A DNA stretch of 64,000 bases, taken from positions 62,001 to 126,000 of the forward strand of contig JAVVTR010000003.1 of the NCBI GenBank assembly GCA_036653535.1, given 5' to 3'. The notes under the pieces are model-generated. The model worked only from the letters and a program-made list of their open reading frames with translations. It had not been told where the DNA came from and did not search any database. The DNA is from JAVVTR01 sp036653535 (GTDB taxonomy: Bacteria; Bacteroidota; Bacteroidia; Bacteroidales; P3). This document shows, one piece after another, positions 58,691-64,000 of this stretch. Each line of letters starts with the position of its first letter. The first letter of the stretch is position 1. The translations under genes and the position numbers were made by a program.

Positions 58691-59233
58691 TTACTCTCTT
58701 TCCACTTGGAAAAAACTTAACTCCAAAGGAGTTTTTCTTCCAAATATCTTAACCATTACTTTCAGCTTCTTCTTTTCTTCATTTATCTCTTCAATGATCG
58801 CCGAAAAGTTGTTGAACGGACCATCAATAACCTTGACGGGTTCCCCAACTATAAAGACATCCATGATTTCCTCGGATTGCTCAGCCAATTCATCCATTTT
58901 TCCAAGAATACGTTGTATTTCGGAAGGACGCATAGGGACTGCTTCTCCTTGGGAACCTAAAAAGCCTATCACATTCGGAACTCCTTTGATTAGATGCTGA
59001 ATTTCACCTACCAATAATGCTTCTACCAAAACGTAACCCGGCAAATAAGACCGTTCTAAACTTACTTTTTTACCGTTTCTGATAGTAAATACTTTTTCGG
59101 TAGGAATTAGTACTTGCGAAATGTAATCGCCCAAGTTTAATCTATTGATCTCATTCTCTAGATATTCCTTGACTTTTTTTTCTTTTCCGCTAACGGAACG
59201 GATTACATACCAATTTTTTACTTGTTCGCTCAT
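58691..59233 (-). CDS. nusG: Transcription factor NusG
   Basis: Binds the RNA polymerase clamp and modulates elongation and termination. 180 residues. The NGN domain has NWYVIRSVSGKEKKVKEYLE and LPGYVLVEALL, and the C-terminal KOW domain begins at GEPVKVIDGPFNNF. The usual operon place, between secE and rplK, confirms it. Confidence 0.97.
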   Translation of the reverse strand: MSEQVKNWYVIRSVSGKEKKVKEYLENEINRLNLGDYISQVLIPTEKVFTIRNGKKVSLERSYLPGYVLVEALLVGEIQHLIKGVPNVIGFLGSQGEAVPMRPSEIQRILGKMDELAEQSEEIMDVFIVGEPVKVIDGPFNNFSAIIEEINEEKKKLKVMVKIFGRKTPLELSFFQVERE

Positions 59234-59285
59234 ACTTCAAGAATGCTGAAATTAAATATAATATAGATTTCGATTCGATACTCGG

Positions 59286-59323
59286 TTCGGCAAACATCGG
59301 AAGCTATGTTTGGAAAGCCCGAA
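59286..59323 (-). promoter_or_regulatory. Interrupted hairpin between secE and nusG
   Basis: CAAACAT (59291-59297) pairs with ATGTTTG (59306-59312), and TTCGG (59286-59290) with CCGAA (59319-59323), leaving a six-base bulge on one side. It sits in the 114-base secE-nusG gap. No T-run follows, so it is more likely a processing or regulatory fold than a terminator. Confidence 0.35.
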
Positions 59324-59347
59324 ACAATTAAAGAATCTATTCATTTT

Positions 59348-59566
59348 TTAGCTTAAAAGGTCGTAGATATACCCCAAAATACCTTTCCATACCATATCGG
59401 GATGGGCACCCAAGGTAATATCCATTATGAATACCACTAAGGCTATTAGCAGAGACGCTATAAATACAACGACTGCGCTATTTTGGAGTTCTGCATACGT
59501 AGGCCACGAAACTTTATGCATCAGTTCATCGTAGCTTGATTTAACGTAATTTACTATCTTTGACAT
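59348..59566 (-). CDS. secE: Protein translocase subunit SecE
   Basis: A small essential part of the SecYEG channel. 72 residues: an N-terminal amphipathic helix with the conserved KVSWPTYAEL motif and one membrane helix (SAVVVFIASLLIALVVFIMD). It is the single-helix form typical of most bacteria. It lies between tRNA-Trp and nusG. Confidence 0.96.
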   Translation of the reverse strand: MSKIVNYVKSSYDELMHKVSWPTYAELQNSAVVVFIASLLIALVVFIMDITLGAHPDMVWKGILGYIYDLLS

Positions 59567-59588
59567 CTTTTCGCATATTTGTTGTTAG

Positions 59589-59659
59589 CAGGAGCAGAGA
59601 GATTCGAACTCCCATCAACGGTTTTGGAGACCGCTATTCTACCCTTAAACTATGCTCCT
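59589..59659 (-). tRNA. tRNA-Trp (anticodon CCA)
   Basis: The acceptor arms AGGAGCA and TGCTCCT pair perfectly, with discriminator G. The anticodon arm CGGTC-TCCAAAA-CCG gives CCA, and the T-arm has GGGAGTTCGAATCTC. The 3' CCA is not encoded. It lies between tuf and secE, as in many Bacteroidota. Confidence 0.95.
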
Positions 59660-59672
59660 GTAAAAATCGAAA

Positions 59673-59704
59673 GAAAGGCATCAGTACTAAAACTAATGCC
59701 TTTC
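59673..59704 (-). promoter_or_regulatory. 13-bp hairpin between tuf and tRNA-Trp
   Basis: GAAAGGCAT (59673-59681) pairs with ATGCCTTTC (59696-59704), and an inner AGT/ACT extends the stem past one position that is a U-G wobble only in minus-strand RNA. TTTCGATTTTTA follows on that strand, so this looks like a real, perhaps partial, terminator after tuf. Confidence 0.75.
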
Positions 59705-59727
59705 CTCGTTTTCTGTGTGTGTTTTAA

Positions 59728-60915
59728 TTAGTCTAAAATTTCGGTTACCTGACCAGCACCTACCGTTCTACCACCTTCACGGATAGCAAAACGTAAGTTC
59801 TTGCTCATTGCAATTTCTGCAAGTAACATTACTTCTATGGTCAAGTTATCTCCTGGCATTACCATTTCTACCCCTTGAGGAAGAGTGATTTCGCCAGTAA
59901 CATCCGTAGTTCTAAAATAGAATTGAGGACGATATTTGTTGTGGAATGGAGTATGACGACCACCTTCTTCTTTTTTCAGAATATAAACTTCTGCTTTGAA
60001 GTGTTTATGAGGGGTTACAGAACCTGGTTTGGCAATTACCATACCACGACGAATCTGTTCTTTGTCAATACCACGTAATAATAAACCTACGTTATCTCCT
60101 GCTTCTCCACGGTCTAAAATTTTACGGAACATTTCTACACCAGTTACCGTAGATTTTAATTTTTCTGCACCCATACCAATGATGTCTACAGGATCTCCAG
60201 AATTGATAACTCCAGATTCTATACGACCGGTAGCAACGGTTCCACGACCGGTAATAGAAAATACGTCTTCAATAGGCATTAAAAAGTCTTTATCAATGTC
60301 GCGCGGAGGAAGTGGAATCCAAGTATCTACCGCATCCATTAATTCCATAATTTTATCTACCCATTTAGGCTCATTATTCAATCCGCCTAAAGCAGAACCT
60401 TGAATAACAGGGGTCTTTTCTCCATCAAAACCATAGAAAGAAAGAAGATCTCTAACTTCCATTTCCACAAGTTCCAATAGTTCAGGATCGTCTACTAAGT
60501 CTACTTTATTCATGAAAACAACAATACGAGGCACTCCTACCTGACGAGCCAACAAAATATGTTCACGAGTTTGAGGCATAGGACCATCCGTAGCAGCTAC
60601 AACTAATATAGCACCATCCATCTGAGCAGCACCAGTAACCATGTTTTTAACATAGTCAGCGTGACCCGGACAGTCAACGTGCGCATAGTGTCTAGCTACC
60701 GTTTGGTATTCGATATGCGATGTATTAATGGTAATACCTCTTTCTTTTTCTTCAGGGGCGTTATCTATAGAGTCAAAGGACTTAACTTCAGACAAGCCTT
60801 TACTGGCCAAAACGGTAGTAATTGCTGCCGTCAAGGTCGTTTTGCCGTGGTCTACGTGACCTATGGTTCCAATATTTACGTGGGGTTTGGAACGCACAAA
60901 ATTTTCTTTTGCCAT
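59728..60915 (-). CDS. tuf: Translation elongation factor EF-Tu
   Basis: Delivers aminoacyl-tRNA to the ribosome. 395 residues. GTPase motifs are GHVDHGKTT, the switch region ERGITINTSHIEY, DCPGHADYVKNM and NKVD. Domain 2 has DVFSITGRGTVATGRIESG, and domain 3 ends in REGGRTVGAGQVTEI. It follows four tRNA genes in the same direction and probably uses the promoter at 61403-61433. A hairpin separates it from tRNA-Trp. Confidence 0.99.
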   Translation of the reverse strand: MAKENFVRSKPHVNIGTIGHVDHGKTTLTAAITTVLASKGLSEVKSFDSIDNAPEEKERGITINTSHIEYQTVARHYAHVDCPGHADYVKNMVTGAAQMDGAILVVAATDGPMPQTREHILLARQVGVPRIVVFMNKVDLVDDPELLELVEMEVRDLLSFYGFDGEKTPVIQGSALGGLNNEPKWVDKIMELMDAVDTWIPLPPRDIDKDFLMPIEDVFSITGRGTVATGRIESGVINSGDPVDIIGMGAEKLKSTVTGVEMFRKILDRGEAGDNVGLLLRGIDKEQIRRGMVIAKPGSVTPHKHFKAEVYILKKEEGGRHTPFHNKYRPQFYFRTTDVTGEITLPQGVEMVMPGDNLTIEVMLLAEIAMSKNLRFAIREGGRTVGAGQVTEILD

Positions 60916-60978
60916 ATTAAAAATGTTTAATTGATTTTAAAAACCTATCTATCTAAATAATCTCTTCCACATAATCCG

Positions 60979-61050
<72 letters not shown>

Positions 61051-61056
61051 GTTCAG

Positions 61057-61129
61057 AGCGGAAGACGGGGCTCGAACCCGCCACCTATAGCTTGGAAGGC
61101 TATCGCTCTACCAAATGAGCTACTTCCGC
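61057..61129 (-). tRNA. tRNA-Gly (anticodon TCC)
   Basis: Acceptor arms GCGGAAG and CTTCCGC pair. The anticodon loop CTTCCAA, closed by ATAGC/GCTAT, gives TCC. It lies six bases from tRNA-Thr in the same cluster. Confidence 0.96.
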
Positions 61130-61143
61130 ATCTTATTAACTCG

Positions 61144-61225
61144 TGGGGGGAGGAGGATTCGAACCTCCGAAGGCGAAGCCGACAGATTTACAGTCTGTTC
61201 CATTTGACCGCTCTGGTATCCCCCC
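61144..61225 (-). tRNA. tRNA-Tyr (anticodon GTA)
   Basis: Acceptor arms GGGGGGA and TCCCCCC pair, with discriminator A. The anticodon arm CAGA-CTGTAAA-TCTG gives GTA. The long variable arm (GTCGGCTTCGCCTTC region) marks a class II tRNA, as expected for Tyr. Confidence 0.96.
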
Positions 61226-61302
61226 TATTTTGTTATTTTATCTAAAAGAACTTTCTCTTTCACTAAATTAAAGCCTAATCGCCTTTATATCCGCTCTTAC
61301 TG

Positions 61303-61376
61303 AGCCAATGAAGGGATTCGAACCCCCGACCGGCTGATTACAAATCAGCTGCTCTGGCCAACTGAGCTACATTGGC
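61303..61376 (-). tRNA. tRNA-Thr (anticodon TGT)
   Basis: Acceptor arms GCCAATG and CATTGGC pair. The loop TTTGTAA, closed by GCTGA/TCAGC, gives TGT. It is the first gene after the operon promoter. Confidence 0.96.
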
Positions 61377-61402
61377 TTTAGCCTTTTCTCTCAAAAAGAC
61401 TG

Positions 61403-61433
61403 CAAAATTAGCATATATTTTTTTAGTTACAAA
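61403..61433 (-). promoter_or_regulatory. Promoter of the tRNA-tuf-rpoC operon
   Basis: On the minus strand TTTG (61430-61433) is followed after 19 bases by TAATTTTG (61403-61410), an exact fit to the Bacteroidota primary promoter. The first tRNA begins 27 bases further on. Confidence 0.8.
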
Positions 61434-61525
61434 ACTTTTTCTACTTTTTTTTATTTTATTCTTACTTTTTTTATTTCCATCCTTACTTTTTTACTAATAT
61501 TTTCCTCTAATTACTATCTTTTTCC

Positions 61526-61533
61526 TATATTTG
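61526..61533 (+). promoter_or_regulatory. -7 promoter element for the pyrophosphatase gene
   Basis: TATATTTG fits TAnnTTTG. No TTTG is seen 19-21 bases before it. It would give a leader of about 240 bases. Confidence 0.45.
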
Positions 61534-61607
61534 CGACTTGAGATCGTTCACCAAAGCTAATATACAAGGCTTTCTTTTGTTTTAAAATGAAGTTTATTTA
61601 TTTGTAA

Positions 61608-61679
61608 ATGAATATTTTTAAGATTAAAGCATATAGAAGTGATAGATATAAAATCCATCCTCAACTTGTAGTACTATAA
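61608..61679 (+). CDS. Possible 23-residue leader peptide before hppA
   Basis: An ATG frame of 23 codons (MNIFKIKAYRSD, ending QLVVL), basic and without signal sequence, followed 13 bases later by a terminator-like hairpin. The order short frame then terminator then gene is that of an attenuator. It has no run of one amino acid that would name an effector. It may be chance. Confidence 0.2.
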   Translation: MNIFKIKAYRSDRYKIHPQLVVL

Positions 61680-61692
61680 TTCCAGCGAGTTC

Positions 61693-61720
61693 TCCCACTC
61701 CACTTAATGGGATTTTTTTT
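61693..61720 (+). terminator. Terminator-like hairpin in the hppA leader
   Basis: TCCCA (61693-61697) pairs with TGGGA (61708-61712) across a 10-base loop and is followed by T8 (61713-61720). The stem is short, but the T-run is long. It lies 57 bases before the pyrophosphatase start, within its presumed leader. Confidence 0.45.
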
Positions 61721-61777
61721 GTAGACGGAAACGATTTTCAACTTGTAACTTTAAAACGTACTTAAATTATACGAAAG

Positions 61778-64000
61778 ATGAAGAAATTGATTTCGGTTGT
61801 AGGAACTACATTTTTGGGAATAGGTTCCGCCTTAGCAAGTGAAGCTGAATTAAAGGTTCCAGATTTGAGAGTGGCCCTCTTTCCCAGTTTAAATTTAGAC
61901 GGATGGCAAATGTTATTTTATGGAGGTTTAATTACTTTATGTATTATGCTCTTTGTATTTTATCAATATTCTCGCATTCGCAAATTTCCGGTACATAAAT
62001 CTATGGCAGACGTTTCCGCTATTATTTATGCGACTTGTAAAACTTATTTATTACAGCAGGGACGCTTCTTAATTATTCTATTCCTTATTGTGGGTTCGGC
62101 CATGTTTTATTATTTTGCAGGATTAGTACACATGGAAATACCTAAGGTTCTATTAGTTTTATTGTGGTCGGTATTAGGTATATTGGGATCCTACGGCGTT
62201 GCTTGGTTTGGAATACGCATTAATACCATTGCCAACTGTAGAACCGCCTTTAGTGCTTTAAGAGCTAAGCCTTGGCAAGTAGTAAATATTCCACTACAAG
62301 CAGGAATGAGTGTTGGATTATTTCTAATTACAGTAGAATTAATTATGATGCTCATCATTCTTCTTTTTATTCCTCGCGATTGTGCAGGAGCATGTTTTGT
62401 GGGCTTTGCCATTGGAGAATCCTTAGGTGCAAGTGCCCTACGTATTGCCGGTGGTATCTTTACCAAAATTGCAGATATAGGAGCCGACCTAATGAAAGTG
62501 GTGTTTAAAATTGGAGAAGATGACCCCAGGAACCCTGGAGTTATTGCAGATTGTACAGGAGATAACGCAGGAGATAGCGTTGGACCCACCGCTGACGGAT
62601 TTGAAACTTACGGTGTAACGGGAGTAGCGTTAATATCTTTTATCTTATTGGCCATGGGTGTAGATTTTCAAGCGCACCTCATTGTTTGGATTTTCACCAT
62701 GCGTATTGTAATGGTACTCACTTCTTTTGCCTCCTATTATATCAATAACTGGTGGTCGGCACACAAATACCAAAATAAAGATAAATTTAATTTTGAAACG
62801 CCTCTTACTTCTTTGGTTTGGATTACCTCTTTAATTTCTATTATTGTTTGCTATATCGTAAGTTATATCCTTTTATCAGGACTGCCTATTCCTGTAGAGG
62901 GACTATGGTGGAAATTGTCCAGTATTATTAGTTGCGGAACCCTTGCTAGCGCATTAATTCCCGAACTTACCAAAGCTTTTACGAGTTCCCGTTCTAGACA
63001 TGTTCAAGAAGTGGTTACCGCCTCTCGCGAGGGTGGAGCATCCTTAAACATTCTTTCCGGCATGGTTGCAGGTAATTTTAGTGCCTTTTGGAAAGGAATA
63101 GTAATTGTAGGTTTAATGGCCATAGCCTTTTGGTTTAGCACCTTAGGATTAGATGGTCTTATCGTCAACGTGGATATTAAAAGTTATATTGCTGTCTTTG
63201 CTTTCGGTTTAGTCGCTTTTGGCTTTTTAGGCATGGGACCGGTTACTATTGCCGTGGACAGTTATGGCCCCGTTACCGATAATGCGCAATCGGTCTTTGA
63301 ACTTTCTCGTATAGAACATATTGCGAATATATCGGAAGAAATTGAAAAAGATTTTGGATTTAAACCCGATTTTCAAAAAGGAAAATATTATTTAGAAGAA
63401 AATGATTCTGCAGGAAACACTTTTAAAGCTACTGCAAAACCGGTGTTAATAGGTACAGCCGTAGTGGGTTCCACCACTATGATTTTTGCTATTATTCTAT
63501 TCTTGAAAAGTGTAGGCCTGCTTAGTTTAGAACTCACCTCCGCTCCTGTCATCTTAGGAATTATTTGCGGAGGAGCTGTAATTTATTGGTTTTCAGGAGC
63601 ATCAATTCAAGCAGTTACTACTGGAGCCTATCGTGCGGTGGAATTTATTAAGAAAAACCTAAACCTCTCCAAAGAAGTTGCAGACTTAGAGGATTCCAAA
63701 AAAGTGGTAAAAATTTGCACTTTATATGCGCAACACGGAATGTGGAATATTTTTGCGGTGATATTTTGTCTAACCTTGGCCTTCTCCTTTTTCGACCCAA
63801 ACTTTTTTGTTGCATACTTAATGGGAATTGCGTTTTTTGGTCTTTTTCAAGCTCTATATATGGCTAACGCAGGAGGTGCATGGGATAATGCCAAAAAAGT
63901 AGTAGAAGTGGATTTACAGGAAAGAAACACTCCTTTACACGATGCTTCTGTTGTGGGCGATACTGTTGGTGACCCATATAAAGACACCACTTCCGTGTCG
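61778..64000 (+). CDS. hppA: Membrane-bound ion-pumping pyrophosphatase (3' end cut by window)
   Basis: Hydrolyses cytoplasmic pyrophosphate and pumps H+, Na+ or both out across the membrane. The frame is open to base 64000 (741 codons), so the end is missing. It starts MKKLISVVGTTFLG. Pyrophosphate-binding motifs are DDPRNPGVIADCTGDNAGDSVG, DSYGPVTDNAQSV and NAGGAWDNAKK with HDASVVGDTVGDPYKD. About 15 or 16 helices can be counted. The GNxxK/A position reads GNTFK; lysine there goes with K+ independence in studied enzymes. The motifs resemble the Bacteroides branch, which includes dual Na+/H+ pumps. Confidence 0.96.
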   Translation, partial: MKKLISVVGTTFLGIGSALASEAELKVPDLRVALFPSLNLDGWQMLFYGGLITLCIMLFVFYQYSRIRKFPVHKSMADVSAIIYATCKTYLLQQGRFLIILFLIVGSAMFYYFAGLVHMEIPKVLLVLLWSVLGILGSYGVAWFGIRINTIANCRTAFSALRAKPWQVVNIPLQAGMSVGLFLITVELIMMLIILLFIPRDCAGACFVGFAIGESLGASALRIAGGIFTKIADIGADLMKVVFKIGEDDPRNPGVIADCTGDNAGDSVGPTADGFETYGVTGVALISFILLAMGVDFQAHLIVWIFTMRIVMVLTSFASYYINNWWSAHKYQNKDKFNFETPLTSLVWITSLISIIVCYIVSYILLSGLPIPVEGLWWKLSSIISCGTLASALIPELTKAFTSSRSRHVQEVVTASREGGASLNILSGMVAGNFSAFWKGIVIVGLMAIAFWFSTLGLDGLIVNVDIKSYIAVFAFGLVAFGFLGMGPVTIAVDSYGPVTDNAQSVFELSRIEHIANISEEIEKDFGFKPDFQKGKYYLEENDSAGNTFKATAKPVLIGTAVVGSTTMIFAIILFLKSVGLLSLELTSAPVILGIICGGAVIYWFSGASIQAVTTGAYRAVEFIKKNLNLSKEVADLEDSKKVVKICTLYAQHGMWNIFAVIFCLTLAFSFFDPNFFVAYLMGIAFFGLFQALYMANAGGAWDNAKKVVEVDLQERNTPLHDASVVGDTVGDPYKDTTSVS

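Larger units (their letters stand above)
61434..61777. other. Divergent intergenic region before the pyrophosphatase gene
   Basis: These 344 bases start with T-rich tracts (repeats of CTTACTTTTTT type), then hold a plus-strand -7 box at 61526-61533, a 23-codon reading frame at 61608-61679 and a terminator-like hairpin at 61693-61720. The pyrophosphatase start is at 61778. No other gene is seen. Confidence 0.55.

Noticed and set aside
61534..61720. 6S RNA or another known small RNA before hppA
   Set aside because: The length would suit, but the ends do not pair and there is no long closing stem with a central bubble.

Overview
The window looks like chromosomal DNA from a Bacteroidota bacterium, most probably of the order Bacteroidales. 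It is AT-rich and densely coded, with a rough GC content in the upper thirties by eye. Four things support this. Many genes are preceded by the Bacteroidota -7 promoter element TAnnTTTG, in the best cases with TTG or TTTG 19-20 bases upstream. The gene order tRNA-Thr, tRNA-Tyr, tRNA-Gly, tRNA-Thr, tuf, tRNA-Trp, secE, nusG, rplK, rplA, rplJ, rplL, rpoB, rpoC, DUF3467 is typical of the group. There is a probable type IX secretion (T9SS) type B sorting domain. The thiamine operon order (thiE, thiG, thiC, thiH, thiF-like) is also typical. Kdo, CMP-Kdo, MsbA and GDP-fucose genes show a Gram-negative cell with LPS and fucosylated surface glycans.

Layout. 1-5101 (+): thiamine operon, cut by the window edge inside thiE. 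5132-11976 (-): guaB followed by three periplasmic foldase-type proteins and a MoxR ATPase. 12083-18185: a PLP enzyme (+), an EamA exporter (-), a DUF308 membrane protein (+), an M20 amidohydrolase (-) and MsbA (-), with hairpin terminators between convergent pairs. 18297-24175: a SprT-like metalloprotein with a repeat-expanded linker (+), a small lipoprotein (-), and an Mla-type permease/ATPase pair with CvpA and a PiT phosphate transporter (+). 24167-29576 (-): GT9 glycosyltransferase, phosphohexomutase, GDP-fucose synthase, GDP-mannose dehydratase. 29778-37818: a SPOR protein, a T9SS cargo protein, an M16 peptidase pair with purD, and two lipoproteins. 37915-47539: gyrB (-), comB (+), then a porin, waaA, trmB, an HU/SPOR protein, kdsB and a deoxynucleoside kinase (-). 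47846-61376 (-): the transcription/translation operon. 61778-end (+): a membrane pyrophosphatase cut by the window edge.

The window is mostly housekeeping and envelope genes. I see no insertion sequence, prophage, CRISPR array, rRNA or defence system, and I could not find a convincing new multi-gene system. The most interesting signals are at RNA level. Near-perfect hairpins divide the tuf-rpoC operon after tuf, after rplL and after rpoB. A perfect 31-bp hairpin separates the lipoprotein pair from gyrB. rpoB must start at TTG. At protein level, notable points are a tandem-repeat expansion and a 14-bp duplication that sets the stop codon in the SprT-like gene, a degenerate foldase lipoprotein, a catalytic/non-catalytic M16 pair, and a ThiF-like protein without its usual cysteines.
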